From: Planctomycetaceae bacterium
GTDB taxonomy: Bacteria > Planctomycetota > Planctomycetia > Pirellulales > JAEUIK01
DNA length: 14,628 nucleotides
Reading direction: 5' to 3'
Assembly: GCA_016793185.1 (NCBI GenBank)
Contig: JAEUIK010000473.1
Location: 1 to 14,628, forward strand
The translations under genes and the position numbers were made by a program. Below the pieces are notes generated by a model. It saw only the letters and a list, made by a program, of their open reading frames with translations. It was not told the DNA's origin and ran no database searches. Positions 1 through 6,346 of this stretch are shown piece after piece (the first letter of the stretch is position 1; each line of letters starts with the position of its first letter).

Positions 1-1
1 T

Positions 2-145
2 GACGACGCGGCGCGGAGCGTGCGGATTGAGCGGACGTACGAGCCGCAGCCGGAGAATCGCGCCCGGTACGACCAGCTATTCAACGCGTTTGTGAGCAGT
101 TATAAGTCAAATCAACGCATGTTCGCGCGGCTCAACGCCCAGTGA
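2..145 (+). CDS. C-terminus of a probable FGGY-family carbohydrate kinase (partial)
   Basis: An open frame enters from the left edge and stops at 143-145, giving the last 47 residues of a protein. The tail reads RTYEPQPENRARYDQLFNAF and ends RMFARLNAQ. This resembles the extreme C-terminus of xylulokinase-like FGGY sugar kinases, where a Tyr-Glu-Pro-x-Pro-Glu-Asn segment precedes a Tyr-Asp-x-Leu-Phe helix and an Arg-Leu-Asn end. FGGY kinases phosphorylate sugars or polyols in the cytoplasm using ATP. No catalytic part is visible, so the substrate cannot be named and the family call rests on about 40 residues. Only 13 nt separate its stop from the next gene, so the two are probably cotranscribed. 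Confidence 0.55.
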   Translation, partial: DDAARSVRIERTYEPQPENRARYDQLFNAFVSSYKSNQRMFARLNAQ

Positions 146-158
146 AAGGATCCCGACC

Positions 159-1592
159 GTGGCACAAGATCAGGCTCAGGCCGATTCGGAGTTTCTGGCC
201 CCGATTGATCAAATGATGCACCCCTATCGCCAGCAGTTTCCGGCCAATAGCCGGATCCCGCGGCAGGGGCGCTCGCGCGACGAGATCCTGGCCGAGCTCA
301 CCGAGTTACGCGCGCTCGAAGAATCTCGCTGGAAGCAAGGCTACGCCAGCGGGTCGGTCTACCATGGCGACTCGAGCCATATCGAGTACATGAACCAGGC
401 CTACGCGCTGCACTCGCAAACCAACCAGTTGCACTCCGATCTTTGGCCGAGCGCCGCCAAGTTCGAGGCCGAGATCATCGCGATGACGGCCACCATGCTG
501 GGCGCCGATCGCACGACGGCCCCCTTCGGCAGCGAAGAAGGCGTGTGCGGCTCGGTGTCGTCGGGCGGATCGGAGAGTATCCTCCTGGCGATGAAGGCCT
601 ACCGCGATTGGGCCCGCGATAAGCGCGGGATTACCGAGCCCGAGCTGGTCATGCCGGTCTCGGCCCACGCCGCGTTCCACAAGGCCGGGCAGTATTTCCA
701 GATCAAGATCCGGACGACCCCGCTCGACGACGGTTTCCGCGCCGATCTGAACGCCCTAGAGGACGCGATCAACGAGAACACGATCGGGATCATCGGCTCG
801 GCGGTGAACTTTCCGTACGGCACGATCGACCCGCTCGAGGAAATGAGCGAGATCGCGCTCCGCCGCGGCGTGTTGATGCATGTCGACGGCTGCTTGGGGG
901 GCTACTTTCTCCCTTGGGCCGAGAAGCTCGGCGCGCCGGTCCCCCAGTTCGATTTCCGCCTGCCGGGCGTCACCTCGATGTCGTGCGACACGCACAAGTA
1001 CGGTTATGCCCCCAAGGGGACCTCGGTCGTGCTCTATCGCGGCATGGAGCTGCGGCGCTACCAGTTCTTCACTCTGGCCGACTGGCCGGGGGGGCTCTAC
1101 TATTCGCCGACGTTTTCCGGCAGCCGCCCCGGTGGCTTGAGCGCCGCCTGCTGGGCCGCGTTGATGACGATCGGCGAGCAGGGTTACCTGGACGCGACGA
1201 AGAGGATTCTCGACGCCGTGGCGATCATGAAGCAGGGAGTCGAGTCGATCCCCGAACTCCGGCTCCTGGGCAAGACCGTTGGCGTCTTCGCCTTCACCGC
1301 GGACTCGCTCGACACCTACCAGGTGCTCGACCAGATGTCGTATCGGCACTGGGCGTTGACCGGCTTGCAGCACCCGCCGGCCATTCACCTCAGCCCCACG
1401 CAACGCCATACGACCCCCGGCGTGGCCGAGCGCTTCGTCTCCGACCTGCGCGAGTCGGTGGCCTTCGTGCGCGAGACGCCGAATATCGAAGGAGGCATGG
1501 CGCCGATCTACGGATTGGCCGCCTCGATCCCCGACAAGTCGATCGTGCATGACCTACTGAAGCAGGTCATGGACGTTTACTATCGGCTGTAG
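159..1592 (+). CDS. Sphingosine-1-phosphate lyase-like PLP-dependent enzyme
   Basis: A 477-residue fold-type I PLP enzyme that follows human sphingosine-1-phosphate lyase (SGPL1) along nearly its whole soluble domain. The family cleaves phosphorylated sphingoid bases to a fatty aldehyde and phosphoethanolamine. The PLP lysine is K280 in SCDTHKYGYAPKG. Family residues line up with near-identical spacing: H170 (SAHAAF), D243 and C245 (HVDGCLGG), K286 and Y314 (human H242, C317, K359, Y387, numbering from memory). The glycine motif SSGGSESILLAMKAYRD is near residue 137. There is no N-terminal membrane anchor, so it should be cytosolic, as in known bacterial lyases. The start is GTG with AAAGGA 8 nt upstream. 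It lies 13 nt behind a probable sugar kinase. A relative acting on another amino acid or phosphate substrate is possible; databases often call such proteins only 'aspartate aminotransferase family'. Confidence 0.85.
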   Translation: MAQDQAQADSEFLAPIDQMMHPYRQQFPANSRIPRQGRSRDEILAELTELRALEESRWKQGYASGSVYHGDSSHIEYMNQAYALHSQTNQLHSDLWPSAAKFEAEIIAMTATMLGADRTTAPFGSEEGVCGSVSSGGSESILLAMKAYRDWARDKRGITEPELVMPVSAHAAFHKAGQYFQIKIRTTPLDDGFRADLNALEDAINENTIGIIGSAVNFPYGTIDPLEEMSEIALRRGVLMHVDGCLGGYFLPWAEKLGAPVPQFDFRLPGVTSMSCDTHKYGYAPKGTSVVLYRGMELRRYQFFTLADWPGGLYYSPTFSGSRPGGLSAACWAALMTIGEQGYLDATKRILDAVAIMKQGVESIPELRLLGKTVGVFAFTADSLDTYQVLDQMSYRHWALTGLQHPPAIHLSPTQRHTTPGVAERFVSDLRESVAFVRETPNIEGGMAPIYGLAASIPDKSIVHDLLKQVMDVYYRL

Positions 1593-1629
1593 GGTCCTCG
1601 GTAGTCGGTCTCTCTGAGGCCGATCCTGA

Positions 1630-1716
1630 CTGTAGCCGACGGCAGTGACGTCGGCCGCCCCGCTGGTTGGTTCAAGTCAGCCAGCGATTCGCCGAGGCCG
1701 ATGGCCTCGGCTACAG
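1630..1716. repeat. Nested palindromic intergenic element between convergent genes
   Basis: The outer arms CTGTAGCCGA (1630-1639) and TCGGCTACAG (1707-1716) are perfect 10-bp inverted repeats. Inside each half is a smaller palindrome: GCCGAC/GTCGGC (1635-1640 and 1650-1655) and GCCGAGGCC-GAT-GGCCTCGGC (1691-1711). The element lies between the stop codons of the lyase (+) and the toroid protein (-), so its RNA could fold and end transcription from both sides, although no T-run follows. The wording 'TGTAGCCGA...TCGGCTACA' resembles dispersed REP-like repeats that I recall from Pirellulales intergenic regions. Only one copy is in this window. Confidence 0.6.
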
Positions 1717-1773
1717 AAGACGGAGTGCAGCAATCGGGCGGATCCGGGTCGCAGACCCCGACTCCGGTGAACG

Positions 1774-2907
1774 CTACTTCGGCTTCGTCTCGGGCCGGCA
1801 ATAGCTGAGCGACAGGAGCGCGTAGCCGGTCACCAGCTTCGGATCCCCTTCCAGCCAGCGGCTGTCGGTATTGATCCACGAGCCGTCGGGCTGTTGCCGG
1901 GCGACAAGCTCGGCGACCAACTCGGCGCGCCAATCGTGTGACTTCCCCTCCGCGTCGACCAGGGTCGGCTCCCCCCGGGCGTCGAGCGCCTTGGCAAACA
2001 GGTGGTAATAGTAGTAGAGGCCCGCCTCGCCGAGGCCGGGATTCTCTTTGAGAGTGTAGTTCTTCCGGGCCCAGTCGACGGCGGCCTGAACGCGGGGGTC
2101 GTCGGCCTTGAGGCCGGCAAAGATCATGCTCTTGAGCCCGGCGTACGACATCGAGCCGTAGCTCCGCAGGCCTCCCTCGGCGGTCTTGCCGGCGGGGCTG
2201 CTCCCTTCGCCGACGGGTGTGTAGTAGAACCCGCCATCGGGATTCTTGGCGGCAAAGGGGGTCGTGTTGTGCTCGGATTCGAGATTCTGGCAGCGGCTGA
2301 CGAAGACCAGCGCGCGCTTCACGGCATCGTCGTCCGGGCCATCGCCCGCGGCTTCGAGTGCTTCCATCAGGAAGTGCGTGTTCGACAGGTCGGGGCGATC
2401 GGGCCCGCCGTAGCCGACGCCGCCGTAGGAGATGTCCGTCGGCTGGCGGCCGATCTGCTCGTCGGATTGCAACCCCTTCAGGTACTTCTCGGCGTTCTTG
2501 ATCGTCGCATCGTAGCGCCCGTCGCGATTGGCGGCCTTGAAGCAGACGATTCCCAGGCAGGTTTCGTAGTTGCGCAGGCGCGACTTGGGGGCATAGATCC
2601 CGCCGTCCGACTGCACGAAGCTCTTCAGATACGCCAGGCTCTTGGCGACAGCCGGGTCGTCAGGGCCGCGGCCATTCTCGAGAATCGCCGTGACGACGAT
2701 CGCGGTCACACCGGGACCGACGGCGGCACTGTACGAGCCATCGGCGGCCTGCCCTTGCGTCCGCAGGTAATCGATCCCTTTCTGCACGGCGGTCTGGTAG
2801 GCCTGGGCAGCGGGCGTGGCCGCGTCATCCGCAGCACGAGCCCCCGCCGAAAGCAGCGCAAGAAGACAAAGCCACTGGAAACACGGGAGACGGCGTGAAG
2901 GGATCAT
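1774..2907 (-). CDS. Secreted prenyltransferase/squalene-cyclase-repeat (alpha/alpha toroid) protein
   Basis: A 377-residue protein with a signal peptide (RR at 5-6, hydrophobic 12-22, likely cleavage after ARA at residue 25). The mature part has about six helical-hairpin repeats, each ending in a glycine/aromatic turn: QGQAADGSY, QSDGGIY, QPTDISYGGVGY, NPDGGFYYTP, GEAGLYYYYH and QQPDGSWIN. The last is a classic QW-type motif. This is the alpha/alpha-toroid fold of squalene-hopene cyclases and prenyltransferase beta subunits. I see no DxDD cyclase acid motif and no clear zinc ligands, so it may be a non-catalytic exported relative. The ATG at 2907 is preferred over an upstream in-frame TTG (2913) because GAGGAG (2916-2921) sits 8 nt before the ATG but only 2 nt before the TTG. 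The real function is unknown. Confidence 0.8.
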   Translation of the reverse strand: MIPSRRLPCFQWLCLLALLSAGARAADDAATPAAQAYQTAVQKGIDYLRTQGQAADGSYSAAVGPGVTAIVVTAILENGRGPDDPAVAKSLAYLKSFVQSDGGIYAPKSRLRNYETCLGIVCFKAANRDGRYDATIKNAEKYLKGLQSDEQIGRQPTDISYGGVGYGGPDRPDLSNTHFLMEALEAAGDGPDDDAVKRALVFVSRCQNLESEHNTTPFAAKNPDGGFYYTPVGEGSSPAGKTAEGGLRSYGSMSYAGLKSMIFAGLKADDPRVQAAVDWARKNYTLKENPGLGEAGLYYYYHLFAKALDARGEPTLVDAEGKSHDWRAELVAELVARQQPDGSWINTDSRWLEGDPKLVTGYALLSLSYCRPETKPK

Positions 2908-3037
2908 CGTCAACTCTCCTCAGCGAAACCGGCCGGCTGATACAGGGGCGCAGCGAGCCGCGCGCACTGCGCCATGAATTCTACCCTGGCAAGCCGACGA
3001 AGGCTCGCCCTTTGAGCATGCGCCCGAGCGTAACCCT

Positions 3038-3054
3038 CGGCGAACCTTTCGCCG
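3038..3054. terminator. Hairpin downstream of mscL, weak terminator candidate
   Basis: A perfect 7-bp inverted repeat CGGCGAA-CCT-TTCGCCG lies 33 nt past the mscL stop. A second small palindrome, GGCGA/TCGCC around five T (about 3061-3075), lies between it and the stop. Neither has a T-run after the stem, so this is a possible but weak transcription end. Confidence 0.3.
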
Positions 3055-3086
3055 CGGCTGGCGATTTTTTCGCCGCACTGGGCCGG

Positions 3087-3473
3087 TTACGTCCGCGCCT
3101 TCAGCAAATCCCGGATCTCGGCCAGCAGTTTTTCCTGCGGGGGCGGCTCGGCCGGCCTGGCCTGGGGCTGGCGGTAGACGGCATTGATCCCTTTGACCAG
3201 CAGAAAGACGCAGAACGCGATGATCAAGAAGTCGAATGTGGCTTGCAGAAAATTGCCGTAGTTGATGGTGACCGGGTTCTCGCCCTGGCTGAGCTGCAGT
3301 TTCAGGTCGGTAAACTTCACTCCGCCCACCAGGTAGCCGATCGGGGGCATCAAGACGTCGGCCACCAGCGACGACACGATCTTGCCGAACGCGGCGCCGA
3401 TGATCACGCCCACCGCCAAGTCGATCACGTTACCGCGCTTGATAAAAGCCAGGAACTCGTTGACGACGCTCAT
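3087..3473 (-). CDS. mscL: Large-conductance mechanosensitive channel MscL
   Basis: 128 residues, the usual MscL length. The N-terminal segment KRGNVIDLAVGVIIGAAFGK is the family signature and forms the start of the pore-lining TM1, continuing through SSLVADVLMPPIGYLVGG. A periplasmic loop (about residues 50-70, FTDLKLQLSQGENPVTINYG) leads to TM2 (DFLIIAFCVFLLVKGIN, about 81-97). The C-terminal helix ends in EKLLAEIRDLLK, the cytoplasmic bundle motif. The homopentamer opens under membrane tension and releases solutes during hypo-osmotic shock. The ATG at 3473 has GGAGG (CCTCC at 3481-3485 on +) 7 nt upstream. It lies 179 nt upstream of the toroid gene on the same strand, so a separate transcript is likely. 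No unusual residues seen. Confidence 0.97.
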   Translation of the reverse strand: MSVVNEFLAFIKRGNVIDLAVGVIIGAAFGKIVSSLVADVLMPPIGYLVGGVKFTDLKLQLSQGENPVTINYGNFLQATFDFLIIAFCVFLLVKGINAVYRQPQARPAEPPPQEKLLAEIRDLLKART

Positions 3474-3831
3474 GGGTGAACCTCCGGAAGGGAAATCCGA
3501 CGGGGGCCGCGTCGCCTGTTGGCCGCGCGGCGACTACGCGCGATTGTAAGGCCTGCCGCGCGACAATTGACCCACGGAGCGAGCGGTTTTCCCGAACGCC
3601 TGGCGAACTGCGGCGAATCCCCGTGGCGCCTCGAGCGTGCCGCACGAAGGAGCGCCGGTCGCCGATCCTGACGGCAGAGTCTTCCTGCGCGGAGCGTTCG
3701 GCAGGGGCGCCCCGAGTTCGGCAGGCGGCACAATCGGCAGTTGCCCCCCCTCTCTGGAGAATCTCGAGAGAAACTGGCGATGACGATCCTGGGACGAAGC
3801 GGATTCGCGGCGACAGGACAATCAGGGGAGC
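3474..3831. other. 358-nt spacer between divergent mscL and Cys-rich gene
   Basis: No coding signal is convincing here. The frames that stay open through it are antisense or shifted GC-rich frames without ribosome binding sites. It holds the mscL leader, with a TACAAT -10-like hexamer at 3543-3548 on the minus strand, and it must hold the promoter of the gene at 3832, which I cannot place. A 10-bp direct repeat, GTTCGGCAGG, occurs at 3696-3705 and 3716-3725, exactly 20 bp apart, and a third TCGGCAG follows at 3734-3740. Confidence 0.6.
3543..3548 (-). promoter_or_regulatory. Possible -10 box of the mscL promoter
   Basis: Read on the minus strand, TACAAT matches five of six positions of the sigma70 -10 consensus and lies 69 nt before the mscL ATG. 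No good TTGACA-like box is present at 16-18 nt upstream, so support is partial. Confidence 0.3.
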
Positions 3832-4707
3832 ATGGCCGTGTTTCGAGCAGCAATTCTGACGGCAGTCGTCTCGGCAACCGCACTGGCCCTGGGGCCGGAT
3901 CAAGCCGAGGGGGGGATCTTCTGTTGTCATCGCGGCTGGTACTGCGGCGGCTATCCCGCCTGCTATACGCCTTGCCCGCCGTGCGGCTGGCCATACTGGG
4001 CCGAGCCCGGCTGTGGTATGCCGCGTAACCACTGTTGCGGCGGACTGTTCGGCTGGCTGTTCCACTGCCACCACAAGCACCGCTGCTGGGGACCCTGTTA
4101 CGGAATCGCGACGGGCGGCTACTGCAGCGACGGTTCTTGCATCGAGGGGAGCTACGCGGGTGGCGGCTACACGACCGATGGCTGTGTCGACGGCAACTGC
4201 GGCGGCCAAGTGATCGGCGACCACGTGGTCGGCGAATCGTCTGGTGACTCGTACGGCGGCGAGCACATAGGCAAAGAGGAAGTGATCTACGACGGCCCCG
4301 CCGCGGGTGCTCCGCAGATCAATTCCGAACCGGTCGAAGCTCCTGCCGCGGTCGACTCGGCCGCCATGCGCCGCGCCCCGCACCGGCTGGCCAGCTATCG
4401 CCGGCAGGTGAACGCCAGCTTCGAGAAGGGCCTGGCCCTCTATCGCGAGCACCGGTTGAGCGAGGCGGCTAACGAGTTCGAAGCCGCGGCCACGGCCGAT
4501 CCGGCGAACGCCTTGTACCTCTACCACACTGCTTTGACCATGTACGACCAATACGGAGCCGAGGCCGCCGCCGACGCCCTGCAACGGGCGATTCAAGCAG
4601 AACGCCGCCAGCCGGTGGCGAACTGGGGCCAGGCGATGGAACGGATCCAGGGCCAGGGACGACTCTGGATCGAGAAGGCGCGGCGCGACGCCGGCCTGGT
4701 GCGTTAG
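3832..4707 (+). CDS. Secreted Cys/Gly/His-rich protein with helical (TPR-like) C-terminus
   Basis: 291 residues in three parts. A signal peptide (about 1-28, hydrophobic AAILTAVVSATALALG) is followed by a Cys/Gly/His/Trp/Tyr-rich region with about 16 cysteines in residues 30-125, including FCCHRGWYCGGYPACYTPCP and a His cluster HCHHKHRCW. After an acidic, glycine-rich linker, residues about 190-285 form an amphipathic helical pair, FEKGLALYREHRLSEAANEF then ADPANALYLYHTALTMYDQY, which looks like a TPR repeat. I do not recognise a named family. The protein is probably exported and disulfide-linked or metal-binding in the envelope. The start is uncertain: GGGGAG (3825-3830) is only 1 nt before this ATG but 7 nt before an in-frame GTG at 3838, which would remove two residues. 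It converges on another exported Cys-rich gene at 4873. Confidence 0.7.
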   Translation: MAVFRAAILTAVVSATALALGPDQAEGGIFCCHRGWYCGGYPACYTPCPPCGWPYWAEPGCGMPRNHCCGGLFGWLFHCHHKHRCWGPCYGIATGGYCSDGSCIEGSYAGGGYTTDGCVDGNCGGQVIGDHVVGESSGDSYGGEHIGKEEVIYDGPAAGAPQINSEPVEAPAAVDSAAMRRAPHRLASYRRQVNASFEKGLALYREHRLSEAANEFEAAATADPANALYLYHTALTMYDQYGAEAAADALQRAIQAERRQPVANWGQAMERIQGQGRLWIEKARRDAGLVR

Positions 4708-4744
4708 TCGATCCACGCGAGTTTGCATCCGGGTGAGAAACACA

Positions 4745-4784
4745 AACCGGCCGGAGCGAGCGATTAAGCTCGTTCCGGCCGGTT
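4745..4784. terminator. Hairpin between convergent Cys-rich genes
   Basis: A 16-bp stem, AACCGGCCGGAGCGAG (4745-4760) with CTCGTTCCGGCCGGTT (4769-4784), contains one G-T pair and an 8-nt loop. It begins 37 nt after the stop of the + gene. The + side has a poor T-run (CTGTTATGG), while the minus side has TTTGTGTTTC, so it may act on both transcripts and as a backup for the minus one. Confidence 0.6.
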
Positions 4785-4808
4785 CTGTTATGGCGGCAAG
4801 GGAGCACC

Positions 4809-4846
4809 AAAAAAAGAAGTCCAGGGAGGATGATCCCTGGGCTTCT
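4809..4846 (-). terminator. Intrinsic terminator of the YTV-repeat gene
   Basis: A 13-bp stem, AGAAGTCCAGGGA (4815-4827) with TCCCTGGGCTTCT (4834-4846), has one G-T pair and a 6-nt loop. Read on the minus strand it is followed by seven T (A-run 4809-4815). It starts 26 nt past the stop codon of the gene at 4873. Stem, loop and T-run are all as in a standard Rho-independent terminator. Confidence 0.85.
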
Positions 4847-4872
4847 GAAGGACTTCGCACTAGCGGCCGAGG

Positions 4873-5997
4873 CTAGCAACCACGGCAGCGGCGGCGGAAC
4901 AGCCGGCAGCCGCCATCGTCACAGCCGCCCGCGTCACAACCACCCGCGTCGCAGCTCGCGGCGGGCACCTGGATGGTCTTGGGGACCATCTTGCAGACGG
5001 TGACCTCGATCTGCTTCTCGACTTCGTGCGGGACGCAGACCGTGTAGGTGACCTTCTTCTCGACCGGCACGCACTCGTAGCGGGTGACCGTGTAGGTCTT
5101 GGTCCGCTTCTCGGGCTCGCACACCGTCTGGGTCACTTCCTTGGTGACCGGCTCGGTCACGTAGCTGCACTTCTTGACCGTCTTGGTCCGCGTCTCACGC
5201 TTCATGACCGTGACGTTGTAGGTGTAGGGCTGGTCTTCCCAGACACGCTCGTAGCAGGTGTAGGGGATTTCCTTTTGCACCGGCTTCGAGACCCAGACCT
5301 TGCCGCAGCCACCGGCCGGGGCGCACGAGCCGCAGCTCGAAGCACCGCAATCGCCCGTGCTGCAACGCCGGAACAGGCGGCGGCGGGGACCGCAGCTGCC
5401 GCAGGCGGGAGCGCCGCAGCTGCCGGTGTCGCAGTCGCTCGCTTCGCAAGCGGGCGCGGCGGGGGCATCTTCCCAATGACCTTCGTCGACGGTCACGGTG
5501 CGGGTCTTCTGCGTGGCGACCATCTTGCAGACCTTGCGGGTGCCCGACTTCGTCTCGGTGTGCGGGACGCAGACGGTGTACTCGACCTGCTCCTCGGTCA
5601 CGACCGGCTTACGCACCTGGCACGTCACGGTCTTGGTCACCTGCTTGGGGACCATGACGGTGTATTCCTTGGTGACCGTCTCCTCCTTCGGGACGCGCGT
5701 CTTGACCGTGATGGTCTTTTCGCGCTGCTCCTTCGTGTACTCGGTCACCTTGATCGTGCGCGTTTCGGTCGACTTTTCGGGGACCATGATCGTCTTTTCG
5801 ACCATCACAGGTGCCGCGGCTTCGCACGGCGCAGCCGATTCGCAGGGCGTCGCGACGGCGCAACCCCCATCCGCACATCCCGCCCCCGTGTTACAACAGC
5901 CGCCACGGCGGTGGCCAATAATGCCCGCCGAAGCTGCGTGACTATTCGCGGCCACAATGGCGGCCGCCGCTACTGCCAACACCCATGCACGCTGCAT
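4873..5997 (-). CDS. Secreted cysteine-rich YTV-repeat protein (planctomycete envelope protein)
   Basis: 374 residues, with a signal peptide (MQRAWVLAVAAAAIVAANSH, cleavage near ASA about residue 23) and about 31 cysteines. It shows an A-B-A'-B' plan. Two blocks of alternating Thr/Val/Lys beta-type repeats (KEYTVMVPKQVTKTVTC, VEYTVCVPH; later KTYTVTRYECVPV, VTYTVCVPH) are each followed by a Cys/Gly/Asp tract and an Arg-rich LFRR motif (RRRLFRRC in the middle, RLFRRRCRGC at the C-terminus). YTV repeats are known from Rhodopirellula baltica proteins, some reported in its cell-wall fraction, so export and disulfide cross-linking in the envelope is the likely role. The ATG at 5997 has GGGAG 6 nt upstream; an open frame reaches 22 residues further but spoils the signal peptide. 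A promoter (6082-6109) and a strong terminator (4809-4846) make it a single-gene unit. Confidence 0.85.
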   Translation of the reverse strand: MQRAWVLAVAAAAIVAANSHAASAGIIGHRRGGCCNTGAGCADGGCAVATPCESAAPCEAAAPVMVEKTIMVPEKSTETRTIKVTEYTKEQREKTITVKTRVPKEETVTKEYTVMVPKQVTKTVTCQVRKPVVTEEQVEYTVCVPHTETKSGTRKVCKMVATQKTRTVTVDEGHWEDAPAAPACEASDCDTGSCGAPACGSCGPRRRLFRRCSTGDCGASSCGSCAPAGGCGKVWVSKPVQKEIPYTCYERVWEDQPYTYNVTVMKRETRTKTVKKCSYVTEPVTKEVTQTVCEPEKRTKTYTVTRYECVPVEKKVTYTVCVPHEVEKQIEVTVCKMVPKTIQVPAASCDAGGCDAGGCDDGGCRLFRRRCRGC

Positions 5998-6346
5998 CTC
6001 GCTCTCCCAGCTACCATTCCTTGTTAAGATGCGTCGAATAGTAAGAGCTATCCGATTCCGCAAAGTTAAACGCTTGCGGTGAGCATAACGGTGCCTATCT
6101 GAATGTCAACGAGCCGAAAGGAGCCATGCGAACAATTCAACCAGCGTTGATCGGTGGAGAAATCGCATGCCCGAACGGTAAACGGGGCACACCAATCCGG
6201 AAGCCGCTGGCAGCAATCGTCCGCACGGCCGACATGACAAGTTCGAAGTGTCGGTGGAGCAACCTTCTGGGCGCCGCTATCCTGGTCCGCGAGGAGCGAT
6301 GCCGGGTATCGTTCCGAATTCTCCCCACCCAGCGAGGCGCGAGGCG
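5998..6346. other. Divergent intergenic region, YTV gene and dienelactone hydrolase
   Basis: 349 nt without a supported gene. The left part holds the leader and promoter of the minus-strand YTV gene and is more AT-rich than its surroundings. The right part must contain the promoter of the hydrolase, but I see no consensus boxes. A frame from an ATG at 6126 runs to 6362. It has AAAGGAG only 2 nt before its start, overlaps the hydrolase start, and its residues show no protein-like pattern. Confidence 0.6.
6082..6109 (-). promoter_or_regulatory. Sigma70-like promoter of the YTV-repeat gene
   Basis: On the minus strand TTGACA (6109-6104) and TATGCT (6087-6082) are separated by 16 nt. The -35 box is a perfect consensus match and the -10 box matches four of six. 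Transcription would begin near 6075, leaving a leader of about 78 nt before the ATG at 5997. Confidence 0.6.

Noticed and set aside
2002..2898. A 298-codon + frame opposite the toroid protein
   Set aside because: The minus-strand protein has a signal peptide, repeats and a well-placed ribosome site. The + frame is its shadow.
3430..4860. A 476-codon minus-strand frame covering the Cys-rich gene and reaching into mscL
   Set aside because: It overlaps the mscL start and a + gene with signal peptide, has no coherent domain, and shows typical antisense composition.
5026..6027. A 333-codon open frame on + opposite the YTV gene, and several other long antisense frames there
   Set aside because: It is produced by the GC-rich repeat codons of the real gene on the other strand. 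The translation is Leu/Arg/Asp/Gly-rich without domains and has no ribosome site.
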